A DNA stretch of 64,000 nt from Castellaniella defragrans_A (lineage in GTDB: Bacteria > Pseudomonadota > Gammaproteobacteria > Burkholderiales > Burkholderiaceae_B), in assembly GCF_040394755.1 (NCBI RefSeq), contig NZ_JBEBRQ010000003.1; one strand, given 5' to 3'. Position 1 is the stretch's first letter, and each line of letters starts with the position of its first letter. Below the pieces are notes generated by a model. The model did not search any database. It was not told the origin of the DNA and saw only the letters and a program-made list of their open reading frames with translations. Positions 8,757-17,899 of the stretch are shown here, one piece after another. Position numbers and translations under genes: made by a program.

Positions 8757-9823
8757 ACGGCGCGCCCGCTGTAGTTCTGTTCGACCCAATCGCGATAGGC
8801 GCCGGTTTGCACGGTTTCAACCCACGCCTGGTGGTCCAGATACCATTGGACGGTCTTGCGGATGCCGGTTTCAAAGGTTTCGGCGGGTTTCCAGCCCAGT
8901 TCGCGTTCCAGCTTGCGGGCATCGATGGCGTAGCGGCGATCATGGCCGGGCCGATCCCTGACGAAGGCGATCTGCTCCTGGTAGCTTTTTCTATCCAGGC
9001 GAGGCCGCAGCTCATCCAACAAAGTACAGACGGTATGGACGATCTCGAGATTCGTCTTTTCGTTCCAACCGCCGACGTTGTAGACCTCACCCGTTTCACC
9101 GGCTTGCAACACACGCCGGATGGCGCTGCAGTGATCCTCGACGTAGAGCCAGTCGCGGATCTGCTGGCCGTCGCCATACACGGGCAAGGGTTTGCCCGCC
9201 AGCGCGTTGACGATCATCAGCGGAATCAGTTTTTCCGGGAAATGGTAGGGGCCATAATTGTTGGAGCAATTGGTCGTCAGGACCGGCAAACCATAGGTAT
9301 GGTGATACGCGCGCACCAGGTGGTCGCTGGCGGCCTTGCTGGCCGAATAAGGGCTGTTGGGCTCGTAGCGATGGGTTTCGCTGAACGCCGCATCGTCTTT
9401 GTCCAGGGACCCGTAGACTTCGTCGGTGGAGACATGCAGGAAACGAAAGCCGGTTTTGCGCTCGCCCGCCAGGCCATTCCAATAGGCGCGCACGGATTCC
9501 AGCAGATGAAAGGTGCCAACGATATTGGTCTGTATGAAATCCTCGGGACCGTGGATGGAGCGATCCACGTGGCTTTCTGCCGCGAAATTGATGACAGCAC
9601 GTGGGGCATGATCGGCCAGCAATCGATCGACCAGCGCGCCATCGCCGATGTCGCCTTGCACGAAGGCATGGCGCGCATCCCCCTGCAGGCTTTCGAGGTT
9701 GTGCAGGTTGCCGGCATAGGTCAGCTTGTCCAGGTTGATCACCGGCTCGTCGCTATTTTTCAGCCAGGCCAGCACGAAATTCGCGCCGATGAAACCAGCG
9801 CCTCCCGTCACTAATATCGTCAT
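8753..9823 (-). CDS. rfbB: dTDP-glucose 4,6-dehydratase (RmlB/RfbB)
   Basis: 356 residues. Second step of dTDP-L-rhamnose synthesis, with tightly bound NAD+. TGGAGFIG 6-13, the catalytic STDEVYGSL (Asp/Glu at 134/135) and the YSASK pair Tyr159/Lys163 are all present. An AGGAAAG about ten bases upstream of the ATG is a good ribosome site. The 147 bp between it and the MarR gene upstream may hold a secondary promoter, but none is convincing. Confidence 0.97.
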   Translation of the reverse strand: MTILVTGGAGFIGANFVLAWLKNSDEPVINLDKLTYAGNLHNLESLQGDARHAFVQGDIGDGALVDRLLADHAPRAVINFAAESHVDRSIHGPEDFIQTNIVGTFHLLESVRAYWNGLAGERKTGFRFLHVSTDEVYGSLDKDDAAFSETHRYEPNSPYSASKAASDHLVRAYHHTYGLPVLTTNCSNNYGPYHFPEKLIPLMIVNALAGKPLPVYGDGQQIRDWLYVEDHCSAIRRVLQAGETGEVYNVGGWNEKTNLEIVHTVCTLLDELRPRLDRKSYQEQIAFVRDRPGHDRRYAIDARKLERELGWKPAETFETGIRKTVQWYLDHQAWVETVQTGAYRDWVEQNYSGRAV

Positions 9824-9970
9824 GCTTTATTCTTTCCTAAAAACAGAAACAACCGGACGAGTTGCGCACTCATCAATTTCTCGGCCGGGTTTTCTCAAAG
9901 ACATCGATTGGCCGGGCATCGACACTTTTACAATTAGCATACTTTTCATAATCATCACATCTGAAAAGGA

Positions 9971-10321
9971 CTACTTTGCCATCCCCTCGTCCGGCGCCTC
10001 GCGCCGCAGCGCCTCGATTTCCCGCCGCAACGCCTCGTACTCCCTGAGCTTGATCTTCAGAAAATCCGCGGCCAGTTCGGCCTTGGCGGCGATCCCCGCC
10101 GGGGTCAGCAAATAGGCATAACTCAGTTTGTTCTGGCTATTGCGAAAGTTCTGCATCTTGATCAGCCCCTTGTCCAGCAAAGCGCGGATGCAGTAGTTGG
10201 TCTTGCCCAGGCTGACGCCCAGCGCCTCGGCCAACTCGCGCTGACTGAGGCTGGGGTCGGACTCCAGCAGTCGCAAGACCTTCAGGTGATATTCGTCGGA
10301 CGAGGTGGTATCGGAGGACAT
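9971..10321 (-). CDS. MarR-family EPS-associated transcriptional regulator
   Basis: 116 residues with an N-terminal winged helix-turn-helix (LSQRELAEALGVSLGKTNYCIRALLDKGLI in segments around residues 24-54) and a C-terminal coiled tail rich in Glu/Arg. This is the small family found at the head of exopolysaccharide and O-antigen loci. It is the first gene of operon A; the JUMPstart/ops element ends about 21 bp upstream of its ATG. The palindrome shared by both polysaccharide promoters makes it a candidate to bind there and autoregulate, but this is inference. A decayed relative lies at 12694-12813. Confidence 0.88.
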   Translation of the reverse strand: MSSDTTSSDEYHLKVLRLLESDPSLSQRELAEALGVSLGKTNYCIRALLDKGLIKMQNFRNSQNKLSYAYLLTPAGIAAKAELAADFLKIKLREYEALRREIEALRREAPDEGMAK

Positions 10322-10342
10322 GGCCTACAGAAAACTCTGCGG

Positions 10343-10380
10343 GCACGCTACCGCCGTGCTGTGTCACGGTCAGCAAGCGC
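10343..10380 (-). promoter_or_regulatory. JUMPstart with ops element (RfaH recruitment), operon A
   Basis: On the minus strand 10355-10344 reads GGCGGTAGCGTG, identical to the canonical ops element at which RNA polymerase pauses and RfaH loads. Just upstream, CCGTG and CACGG (10354-10358, 10365-10369) can pair across a 6-nt loop, as in JUMPstart leaders. The 37-bp block is repeated with one mismatch at 24594-24630. RfaH is encoded at 27852-28454. Confidence 0.88.
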
Positions 10381-10391
10381 ACAGGGGAGTA

Positions 10392-10408
10392 CGTTCATGA
10401 ATTGAACG
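10392..10408. promoter_or_regulatory. Palindrome CGTTCA-N5-TGAACG, operon A copy
   Basis: Perfect 6-bp arms around TGAAT. It begins two bases after the -10 hexamer and ends 11 bases before the JUMPstart on the transcribed (minus) strand, so it overlaps the expected transcription start. A second copy with identical placement lies at 24641-24657. Probable operator; the binding protein is unknown. Confidence 0.7.
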
Positions 10409-10410
10409 CG

Positions 10411-10439
10411 ATGGTACACCGATGACCCCCCCATGAAAA
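10411..10439 (-). promoter_or_regulatory. Predicted sigma70 promoter of operon A
   Basis: Minus strand: -35 TTTTCA (10439-10434), 17-bp spacer, -10 TACCAT (10416-10411), each matching the consensus at four of six positions. The start would fall in the palindrome, giving a leader with the JUMPstart and an 80-90 nt untranslated region before the MarR gene. Confidence 0.5.
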
Positions 10440-10522
10440 CCCTATATCAATACAATTTGTACATTTGATTTAGATTGATTATAGGAATCGGGAAATGGCT
10501 ACCGCATCACTGCTGGCTGCCT

Positions 10523-10554
10523 GAGAAAAGACTTCGGCCGCCTGCCGGCGGCCG
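10523..10554 (-). terminator. Possible intrinsic terminator after the ABC half-transporter
   Basis: GGCCGCC (10536-10542) and GGCGGCC (10547-10553) form a perfect stem with a TGCC loop. Read leftwards the hairpin is followed by AAGTCTTTTC, a modest U-rich tail. It lies about 150 bp past the stop at 10701 and would separate operon B from operon A. The rest of 10440-10700 shows no gene. Confidence 0.5.
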
Positions 10555-10700
10555 TCAATGTGTGTCCGCTGTGGACACTAGCAATCGGAAGATCCGCGCA
10601 ACAAGCTCGCCCGCCGGGGGCCCCGCGTGTCACGCAAAATTTACAGGAAGGGGAATGAACCTGGGCAAGGCCCGAACGATCACATCGGGCTAGGCGCGGC

Positions 10701-12503
10701 TCAAGGGATCGCTGCCCGGCGCCGCACCGGCCGGGGCGATGGATGGGCATGGGCAACCATGTCCTGATAGGTGCCCTGGGCCGCAATGCGTCCGGCAAGC
10801 AGCTGCACCACCCGATCGCATCGCTGCAATGTCGACAAGCGATGCGCAATGATCAAAACAGTCAATTCGGCCCCGAGACCATCGATCGCATCCATGACGG
10901 CCTGCTCTGTCTCCGTATCCAGGGCGCTGGTGGCCTCGTCCAGGATCAGGATCTCCGCCCGCCGATACAGCGCGCGCGCGATTCCGATGCGCTGGCGCTG
11001 ACCGCCGGACAGGCGCACACCACGCTCGCCGACTTGGGTCCTGTAGCCTTCCGGCAAGGATTCGATCGTGTCCTCGATCTGGGCCTGCCGGGCAGCCTGG
11101 CGCACCCGTTCCGTATCGATCTGGTCTGGCGGAATGCCGAAAGCGATGTTCTCCGCGATACTGGCATCCAAGAGATAGATGGATTGCGGGACATGCGCGA
11201 TACGGCGCTGCCAGGCCCGCTGTACGCTCGGGTCCAGCTGGATATCATCGATCCACAGACCGCCCTCGGTCGGAATCAACAGCCCCATCACGATATCCAG
11301 CAGCGTGCTTTTGCCGCTGCCCGTGACGCCGATGAAACCGATCCGGCTGCCGCGCGGGATCCGCAAATTCAGGTCACGCAGGATCTCGGGGCTGTCGGGA
11401 GCATAGCGAAAGCCCAGGCCGCGCAACTCGATGCCATGTCTGAAGGGCAGCGCGCGGGTACTCTCGTAGACCGAGGAATCGATCGGCTGACCCAGCAGAT
11501 CCAAGGCATCCCGCAGCGAATCCCGGCTGCTGCGCAGCTGGATCACGGACAGATACCCTTGTTGCATGATGGGCAGCAGGCGCTGGGCCCCAAGCGCCAG
11601 GGCGCCCAGCAAAGCGATCGTGCTGGTGATCCCGCCGCCCTGGTGAGCCATGGAATAGGCAAGAATAGCGATGAACGCCATACCCATGGCCTCTGCCGCA
11701 AAGCGCGGCGAGCCGCCAATGATGGCGCTATTGGCCTGGGCATGACGCAATTGGAGGTCCGCGTGGCGGTACTGCTCGCAATAGGTTTCCTGGGCGCCAT
11801 CGAGCAGCACATCACGGATGCCGCCCAGGCCCTCCTGCAGGACCTTGACGACCCGCTCGGACTCCTCGGAAATCCGCCGGCTGTAGGCGGCAAGACGCGT
11901 CCTGGTCACCAGAATCACGATGCCATAGATCGCGCCGAATCCACCAAAAGCGGTCAAGGACATCAGAGGCTCGACCGCCAGCAGGGCCAGCAGGATGGCC
12001 GCCAGAATGACCGTGCTGCTCAGCAGCGTCAGGATCGGCATCAGGAAATAATTGATGACCATCGTGACTTTGGTGGTTACACCGCTGATGACCTCGCTGC
12101 TGTTGCGCGAAACGTGCACCGCATACGGCTGATACAGGGTGCGCCGATAGATCTGGTAGCTGAAATCCGCCCCGATGGCGAACGACAGCCGGGTCTGCAC
12201 ATACAACAGCAGCAAACGCATGGCGCCCGCCAGCAAAGCGGCGGCAATGAATGCCAAAGTAATCGGGAACAATAACGCCTGGGGGCTGGTGATCCGCAGC
12301 CAGGACAGCATCGGCTGGATGGCCGGGTAGGCAAAAACCTTTTCCGGCTGGGTCAATACCCCCAGGAACGGCAGTACGGCGCCCAGGCTCAAGACCTCGG
12401 CAAAAGACGCCAGCACCATGAGGATCAGCAAGAGGACCAACTGCCGCTTGCGGCGCGGGGTCAAATGGGCCCAATATTCCTTGGACAGCGCAAGCAGGGT
12501 CAT
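10701..12503 (-). CDS. ABC half-transporter (fused permease-ATPase), MsbA/PglK type
   Basis: 600 residues: about six membrane segments in 20-330, then an ATPase domain with Walker A GVTGSGKST 392-400, signature LSGGQRQ 498-504 and Walker B ILILDEATSALD 518-529. Works as a homodimer. Fused exporters in glycan loci flip lipid-linked oligosaccharides (PglK) or export lipids (MsbA); which applies here is not readable, and the same operon also has a Wzx. It is the last gene of operon B but lies 320 bp beyond the sugar transferase, behind a regulator remnant and with its own promoter, so it may be a later addition. Confidence 0.85.
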   Translation of the reverse strand: MTLLALSKEYWAHLTPRRKRQLVLLLILMVLASFAEVLSLGAVLPFLGVLTQPEKVFAYPAIQPMLSWLRITSPQALLFPITLAFIAAALLAGAMRLLLLYVQTRLSFAIGADFSYQIYRRTLYQPYAVHVSRNSSEVISGVTTKVTMVINYFLMPILTLLSSTVILAAILLALLAVEPLMSLTAFGGFGAIYGIVILVTRTRLAAYSRRISEESERVVKVLQEGLGGIRDVLLDGAQETYCEQYRHADLQLRHAQANSAIIGGSPRFAAEAMGMAFIAILAYSMAHQGGGITSTIALLGALALGAQRLLPIMQQGYLSVIQLRSSRDSLRDALDLLGQPIDSSVYESTRALPFRHGIELRGLGFRYAPDSPEILRDLNLRIPRGSRIGFIGVTGSGKSTLLDIVMGLLIPTEGGLWIDDIQLDPSVQRAWQRRIAHVPQSIYLLDASIAENIAFGIPPDQIDTERVRQAARQAQIEDTIESLPEGYRTQVGERGVRLSGGQRQRIGIARALYRRAEILILDEATSALDTETEQAVMDAIDGLGAELTVLIIAHRLSTLQRCDRVVQLLAGRIAAQGTYQDMVAHAHPSPRPVRRRAAIP

Positions 12504-12548
12504 GATGTCTCGGATGCTTGCCGCAATCGCTTTATATTCTGTTTCATA

Positions 12549-12577
12549 ATTTAAGATTATTGACCTTTCGGTTTCAA
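12549..12577 (-). promoter_or_regulatory. Predicted promoter of the ABC half-transporter
   Basis: Minus strand TTGAAA (12577-12572), 17-bp spacer, TTAAAT (12554-12549), in an AT-rich stretch 46 bp before the ATG at 12503. It suggests expression partly independent of operon B. Confidence 0.5.
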
Positions 12578-12693
12578 TGAATTATGCACGGATTCCATCT
12601 TTGCGCCAATATCATGTGGCGCCGGATACCGGTCAAATGGCACTGTTTCTGGTGTTTTACATTTTGATAAACAGCCTGCAAAACCACAGCGCA

Positions 12694-12813
12694 TCATAGG
12701 TCGCCTGGGCTGATGCCTGGCTCATGCGACAGATCACGCAGGCTCAGGCCAGATTGGCCTCCAGCAAACGCAGGACTTTCCAGTGGCTTTCTCCGAGAGA
12801 AGGCGTTTGCCAT
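12694..12813 (-). pseudogene. Decayed fragment of a second EPS-associated MarR regulator
   Basis: Too short and broken for an open frame. One minus-strand frame reads ESHWKVLRLLEANL, matching DEYHLKVLRLLESDP of the intact regulator at 9971-10321. After a one-base shift the next frame reads GLSLRDLSHEPGISPGDL and then a stop, matching PSLSQRELAEALGVSLGK. An ATG at 12813 lies just upstream. Only the N-terminal half of the helix-turn-helix survives. With the 320-bp gap (12504-12823) around it, this looks like the head of a former polysaccharide operon. Confidence 0.65.
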
Positions 12814-12823
12814 GGAATGCCTC

Positions 12824-14134
12824 TTACCGCGCCCCCCAGCCAGTCAGAATGATCCGCACCGTCTTGAACACGATCAGGATGTCCAGCCACAATGAGAAGT
12901 GCTTGATGTAATAAAAATCATGCTGGATTTTGATCCGTGTCGCATCAACGTCCCCAGCGTATCCCTGCATGACCTGGGCCCAGCCGGTCAGGCCGGGACG
13001 CACCACATGCCGGTAAATATAGAACGGAATCTCACGATCGAACTGATCCACGAACACGCGCTGCTCAGGCCGCGGGCCGATCAGACTCATATCGCCCTTG
13101 AGTACATTCCATAGCTGCGGCAACTCGTCAAGACGCGCCTTGCGGATGAAAGCACCGACACGGGTGACCCGATCATCGCCGGAAGCCGCGAACCGGGCAC
13201 CATCGGATTCCGCGCTGACACGCATACTGCGAAACTTATAGATGCGAAAATTCTTGCCTCCCAAGCCGACCCGACTCTGGATGAACAGCACCGGACCTGG
13301 ACTATCAAAACTGACCGCAATGGCCGTCAACAGCATCAATGGGAGCGTAATAGGGGCAGTCAGCAGGACACCCACGATGTCGATCATTCGCTTGCACATA
13401 GAATACAGCGGGGAGGGCAAGAGGGAACCCACTTCGTTCTCGGACAGGCGATCGATCTCGACCCGGCCCGTCAGGCTCTCCATCGCCTGGCGCACATGAA
13501 ACACCGGAATATGGGCCAGAATGCACTGCGCCAGAAAGCGCTCCCACTCGGAACTCAGGTCCTTGGCCTCGAGATCCGCGACGACGGCATCATATCGAAC
13601 CCCCGCCAGGTCGGGCGCCGACAGTTGGCGAACCTCCAAATTGTGCCGTGACCCTACCGCACAAGCGGCTCCCACGGGCACCACGGCCAGCTTCAGCCTA
13701 CGATAACGGCGACCGATGAAATAGCTCCCATAGCACCAGAACAATGCCAGGACATAAGCCATCAGCAGGATCGGCCTGGAATAGGGACTGCGACTGAAGA
13801 ACAGAACCGCAAAGGCCACGAGGAATACCATCGTCACGACGGGCGCAATATGGGCAATAAAGGCCCCGCCCGAGAATCGCCCAAAGCGGTGCAAAGTCAC
13901 GACAATAACCAGGCACGACAGTCCAACGGCAATAAGGGTATTGATCCGGACCGGATTCATATAGAACCAGAATGACGATCCCCACTCCAGGAGAGCAGGC
14001 AACAATGCAACCATCAGCAAGCCAACCACCAGTTGGAATGGCCAGCCCAACAACAAAACCTCGTACCAGCGGGAATGACGTCGCGCATACCGGCTGATCG
14101 GCTCTATAGGTTTCCTCAAACTAGATTTGTTCAT
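12824..14134 (-). CDS. Undecaprenyl-phosphate sugar-1-phosphate transferase (initiating enzyme)
   Basis: 436 residues. About five N-terminal membrane helices, a CoA-binding-like central region (~150-235), then the bacterial sugar transferase domain: a membrane re-entrant helix after CKRMIDIVG, the catalytic KFRSMR, RKARLDELPQLWNVLKGDMS (split for length) with LIGPRPE, and RPGLTGWAQ. It loads the first sugar-phosphate on undecaprenyl phosphate and so starts the Wzx/Wzy-type repeat unit. Bordetella WlbG is a likely functional relative. The sugar is unknown; with the diacetamido-uronic acid genes nearby, a HexNAc-type sugar is plausible. Confidence 0.9.
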   Translation of the reverse strand: MNKSSLRKPIEPISRYARRHSRWYEVLLLGWPFQLVVGLLMVALLPALLEWGSSFWFYMNPVRINTLIAVGLSCLVIVVTLHRFGRFSGGAFIAHIAPVVTMVFLVAFAVLFFSRSPYSRPILLMAYVLALFWCYGSYFIGRRYRRLKLAVVPVGAACAVGSRHNLEVRQLSAPDLAGVRYDAVVADLEAKDLSSEWERFLAQCILAHIPVFHVRQAMESLTGRVEIDRLSENEVGSLLPSPLYSMCKRMIDIVGVLLTAPITLPLMLLTAIAVSFDSPGPVLFIQSRVGLGGKNFRIYKFRSMRVSAESDGARFAASGDDRVTRVGAFIRKARLDELPQLWNVLKGDMSLIGPRPEQRVFVDQFDREIPFYIYRHVVRPGLTGWAQVMQGYAGDVDATRIKIQHDFYYIKHFSLWLDILIVFKTVRIILTGWGAR

Positions 14135-14388
14135 ACTCTGTCAGCTTTGTTCGCATCATCACAGAAACAATAATTTGTTACCGCATTCTGGCGAATCGCC
14201 TGTCTTTACCCCTGCAACTGCCGGACAAACGCTCAAAAAATCCTGATTCGCCAAAAAATAGTGGCGATACGATCTATCGGCCCTGATCGGCCATTGCGCT
14301 TCAAGGATGGCCCATGAGGTCGCGCAGTCTGGCGATGCGCTTTTCCTCTTGGGTTCTGACTGGGACTGCCCAGACTACACTTGGGGCT

Positions 14389-15621
14389 TCATTGGTGTTC
14401 GATGACCAACTCGTTCAGCATATTGGCAAAACGTGCGGCGAGCGCATCGAACCCGTGATTCCGCTCGACATACGTCCTGCCCGATCGGCCCATTTCAGCG
14501 CGCTCGCTAGCCGGTGTCGCGACAAGAGTTGCGATGGCCTGAGCCAGCGCAACCGGATCGCCCGGCTGTACCGTGATCCCCGCATGTGCCTCAGCAATCG
14601 GATTATTCGATGAATTGCAGCAGAAAATTACCGGACGGGCACCGGCAAGAAAATCAAATATTTTGTTTGGACTGATCCCATATTTAAAAACAGGCGAGTC
14701 TATCAAATTGAAAACGAACGCATCAGCCTCTGCCGCCAAGGCTGGAATTTCATTTTTCGGCACCGGATCTTCGAATTCAACATTATTCAATCTCAACTCG
14801 TCGGCCAATCGGATCAACGATAATTTGAGGGGGCCTGCACCAATCATACGCAGCCTGACATGACGCATATCGGAGCGTTTCTGTATTTCCGCCATCGCCT
14901 TGATGACACAATCCAGACCATTTGCCTGCCCATGTGCGCCAAAGTACATCAGCACGAACGCATCACGAGCGGCCACTGGCGCCGGCTCTGGATAATCTTC
15001 CAATTCAACGCCGTTTGGTATCCATACGATCTTGCGCTCTGGAATCCCCAGCGGAACAATATATTCACCCGCCCGCGGTAGAACAACCACGATACGGTCA
15101 GCTTTTTCGTAGAGCCATTTCTCGAGTCTGCGCAATGCTTTCGTCATCAGGCTGTTTTCCTGCAACCGGCCGAAATCGACCAGCGTTTGGGGCCATAAGT
15201 CCCGGACCTCGAACACGAACGGCACTTTGAAACGTTTGGCAAGCAGCGCACCCGCCCACGCAGCAAACGGGTGTGCGCTCGACCCCATAATGACATCCGG
15301 CTTATCCAGCCCGCTGGTGACGCCCGGCATGAGGACCCGGGCAGCATAGACCAGCATGTTTCTTATCCGCCCGCCACCGTTGCCCTCATATGAAGGCGTA
15401 CGGATCCAAAGAAATCGAACCCCATCAAAATCATTGATACGCGAGACGTCTTTATTTGTAATTCGCTTATGGCCGGTATGATGTTCAAAACTTGCGGCAA
15501 TCACAGAGGCTTTCCATCCATGTGACATCAAATGCCGCGCAAGCCCATAATGCCGTGTAATGCCTGCCCCCCCGGGCTCTTGCGCATAATGATTGAGTAT
15601 CCAGACGTTTCTCACAATCAC
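14389..15621 (-). CDS. GT4 glycosyltransferase, WbuB-like
   Basis: 410 residues, two Rossmann-like lobes. WILNHYAQEPGGAGITRHYG at the N-terminus and FEVRDLWPQTLVDFG are characteristic of WbuB-like transferases of N-acetylated deoxy sugars in O-antigen loci; the C-terminal half has YGISPNKIFDFLAGARPVI. It starts with GTG at 15621, overlapping the upstream epimerase stop (GTGA). It probably adds ManNAc3NAcA or a related residue to the lipid-linked unit. 14135-14388 downstream holds no supported gene. Confidence 0.87.
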   Translation of the reverse strand: MIVRNVWILNHYAQEPGGAGITRHYGLARHLMSHGWKASVIAASFEHHTGHKRITNKDVSRINDFDGVRFLWIRTPSYEGNGGGRIRNMLVYAARVLMPGVTSGLDKPDVIMGSSAHPFAAWAGALLAKRFKVPFVFEVRDLWPQTLVDFGRLQENSLMTKALRRLEKWLYEKADRIVVVLPRAGEYIVPLGIPERKIVWIPNGVELEDYPEPAPVAARDAFVLMYFGAHGQANGLDCVIKAMAEIQKRSDMRHVRLRMIGAGPLKLSLIRLADELRLNNVEFEDPVPKNEIPALAAEADAFVFNLIDSPVFKYGISPNKIFDFLAGARPVIFCCNSSNNPIAEAHAGITVQPGDPVALAQAIATLVATPASERAEMGRSGRTYVERNHGFDALAARFANMLNELVIEHQ

Positions 15622-16688
15622 AATTCCCTGATCAAACTATCTGCAATAATGGATGCAGCATTACCATCACCATACGGCTGGATGTCAAACCCTTCACTCC
15701 CCAATGCCCTCTCCAACACAGAGGCGATGTCACCCCCATTGGTCGGTGGAGCCAGGCGATTCCATCCACCATCAACCAGTTCCGACCATTCGGTCTCATC
15801 TCTCAGAGTCACGCACGGCACCCGGTAGAAAAAGGCCTCTTTCTGGACGCCGCCCGAATCAGTCGCAATCAAATGTGCGTTCTTCTCGAGCATCACCATA
15901 TCGAGGTAACCGATCGGATCGATCACACGGACGTTCTTGGGCAACGTGAGGCCCTGTGCGGCAAGCCGTCCCCGAGTCCGAGGATGCAAGGGGAGCACAA
16001 TATCCGCACCAAACTGCGCGAAACCCTCAAAAATAGCCGCTAGCCGTTGAGGATTGTCTGTGTTCTCGGCGCGATGAATCGTTGCCAGGGCATAACGCCT
16101 AGGCGTAAGACGCAGAGAGGCGAGAATCGAACTCGACTGCTCGGCCTTATCACCGTAAAACAGCGCGGCATCGTACATGACATCACCCACCAAGCGCACC
16201 CTGGCGTCGGCAATACCTTCCCGAGCCAAGTGTGTCACGGCGGTTTCTGTCGGCGCAAATAACAGATCCGCAGCATGATCGGTAAGAACACGGTTGATTT
16301 CCTCAGGCATCCGCCGGTTGAATGAACGCAGCCCCGCCTCGACATGAGCGACAGGAATATGTAGTTTCACCGCCGCAACAGCGCCGGCAAGAGTTGAATC
16401 CGTGTCACCATAGACAAGCACCCAATCAGGGCGTTGTTCGAGTAAAATCTGCTCAACAGCTTCGATCATCCGACCGGTGTTCTGTCCATGCGTACCGCCG
16501 CCAATGCCAAGATGATATGCCGGACGGGTAATGCCCAACTCGTCGAAAAACACATCGGACATATTCGCATCGAAGTGCTGCCCGGTATGAATCAATTTCT
16601 CGGCAATACCCCTGACTACGAGAGCCTGCGAAACAATAACCGCCTTGATGAATTGAGGGCGGGCACCGATGATCGTGATGACGTTCAT
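15618..16688 (-). CDS. wbpI: UDP-GlcNAc3NAcA 2-epimerase (WbpI/WlbD-like), non-hydrolysing
   Basis: 356 residues of the WecB/WbpI epimerase family: GARPQFIK 8-15, GDTDST 94-99, HVEAGLRSF, and TDSGGVQKEA near the C-terminus. In a cluster with wbpB, wbpD and wbpE, the expected substrate is UDP-2,3-diacetamido-2,3-dideoxy-glucuronic acid, giving UDP-ManNAc3NAcA. The GDTxSTLAG form fits WbpI better than WecB, but specificity is inferred from context; a plain UDP-GlcNAc 2-epimerase remains possible. Confidence 0.85.
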   Translation of the reverse strand: MNVITIIGARPQFIKAVIVSQALVVRGIAEKLIHTGQHFDANMSDVFFDELGITRPAYHLGIGGGTHGQNTGRMIEAVEQILLEQRPDWVLVYGDTDSTLAGAVAAVKLHIPVAHVEAGLRSFNRRMPEEINRVLTDHAADLLFAPTETAVTHLAREGIADARVRLVGDVMYDAALFYGDKAEQSSSILASLRLTPRRYALATIHRAENTDNPQRLAAIFEGFAQFGADIVLPLHPRTRGRLAAQGLTLPKNVRVIDPIGYLDMVMLEKNAHLIATDSGGVQKEAFFYRVPCVTLRDETEWSELVDGGWNRLAPPTNGGDIASVLERALGSEGFDIQPYGDGNAASIIADSLIREL

Positions 16689-16698
16689 TTCAATCCGA

Positions 16699-17802
16699 TT
16701 ATTTCAAAATAGATTCATAAAGATCAATCAGCTTTTTCTCCTCAACCCCCCAGTTATAGCGGCTCTCGACCGCACGCCGCCCATTCTCGCCCATTGCCCG
16801 CGCCTGCTCGGGATGGTTGGCGAAAAAGTCGATTGCCGCGGCAATTTCGCGGGGATCGAGCGGATCGACACACAAACCGCAGTCGTTGCCCTCGATGATC
16901 TCGCGCCACAACGGGAAGTTCGAGGCGATGACCGGGATGCCAGCGCTCATGTATTCGAACATTTTGTTAGGTTGGGCATCTATGTGATTCGGAGCGGGTA
17001 GAAATGTTACCAACCCAGCGAACGATCGGCCGAGCACGCTCCGTACGCCTGCCCTATCCATAAAACCGAGTTCATCAATCCGATTCCACCCGCCATACTG
17101 CCGAACCTCCGCGCTGACGGGCGCTTCGGAGAACGTGCCGACGAGTTGCAGCCTTGCGTCGGAGCGTATGTACTCCATTGCTCGGACGATCTCCCGTACC
17201 CCGCGAATTGCAGCAATGCCGCCGACATAACAGATATTGCTGCGTATCCCTTCCGCATCGGCCGGCTCGGCTAATTCCCCCCACATCGGAAAATTGTTGA
17301 TGTCGATTGCGCGTGCGTTGATACCCAGAAATTTATCCCGTATGAATGGCGTGGCTGCCACAATGGCATCGAACTCTCCACAGGTTCTCCGTTCATACAC
17401 GGAGAATACCCAGGAGAGCAGCTTACGCTTCATGGGACTCAAATAGGGCTTACCTAATAATTGTTTAGGAACGTCTTCATGCGAGTCGAAAATGACGCGC
17501 TTTCCCATGCGCTTCAACTTCAGTCCTGCGGGAATGAGTTCCGGATCGTGAAAGTGATAGATTTCGGCGTCAACGGCGATGGCTTTGGCAAGCACACGCT
17601 TTGTTGCGTGACGGATTCTATCGAGCCTGCCACTGGATGCGCCTGCATCGTGGATTTCTATACCCTCCCTATCCTCTCGGCCTTTTCCGTCGGCAACGAT
17701 CAACGCAACCTTATAACCGGCGTTGGACAGAGATCGACATTCCTTGAGAAAGATGCGTGTGTCGTAGCGAGAATGGACGGATGTAAGGTGACAGATTTTC
17801 AT
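16699..17802 (-). CDS. GT4 glycosyltransferase
   Basis: 367 residues. MKICHLTSVHSRYDTRIFLK is a typical N-terminus of O-antigen GT4 enzymes of the WlbH type; IYHFHDPELIPAG and VIFDSHEDVPKQ mark the first lobe, and QPNKMFEYMSAGIPVIAS the donor lobe. The longest frame starts 87 bases earlier, but that extension has no homologous look, so ATG 17802 is preferred although no strong ribosome site is visible. It adds a later sugar of the repeat unit; linkage unknown. Confidence 0.86.
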   Translation of the reverse strand: MKICHLTSVHSRYDTRIFLKECRSLSNAGYKVALIVADGKGREDREGIEIHDAGASSGRLDRIRHATKRVLAKAIAVDAEIYHFHDPELIPAGLKLKRMGKRVIFDSHEDVPKQLLGKPYLSPMKRKLLSWVFSVYERRTCGEFDAIVAATPFIRDKFLGINARAIDINNFPMWGELAEPADAEGIRSNICYVGGIAAIRGVREIVRAMEYIRSDARLQLVGTFSEAPVSAEVRQYGGWNRIDELGFMDRAGVRSVLGRSFAGLVTFLPAPNHIDAQPNKMFEYMSAGIPVIASNFPLWREIIEGNDCGLCVDPLDPREIAAAIDFFANHPEQARAMGENGRRAVESRYNWGVEEKKLIDLYESILK

Positions 17803-17899
17803 TTGGCAAACATGCACGTGAATACTCAATTCCGTGCCCACAACATTGAAAAGGAATCCGCGAATGGTCCGACGCAGCAAGCTCACCACAATGGGCGCT

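Noticed and set aside
10392..10408. Palindrome as a LexA (SOS) box
   Set aside because: Betaproteobacterial LexA sites follow CTGT-N8-ACAG; this one does not, and neither operon is an SOS function.
7503..12275. Large plus-strand frames opposite rfbA/rfbD (7503-8723) and the ABC half-transporter (10743-12275)
   Set aside because: Complementary-strand shadows of well-supported genes with no recognisable domain.
14280..14390. Short minus-strand frame ending QEEKRIARLRDLMGHP
   Set aside because: About 30 codons, no start or ribosome site of its own, no recognised family; could be a remnant but support is too thin.
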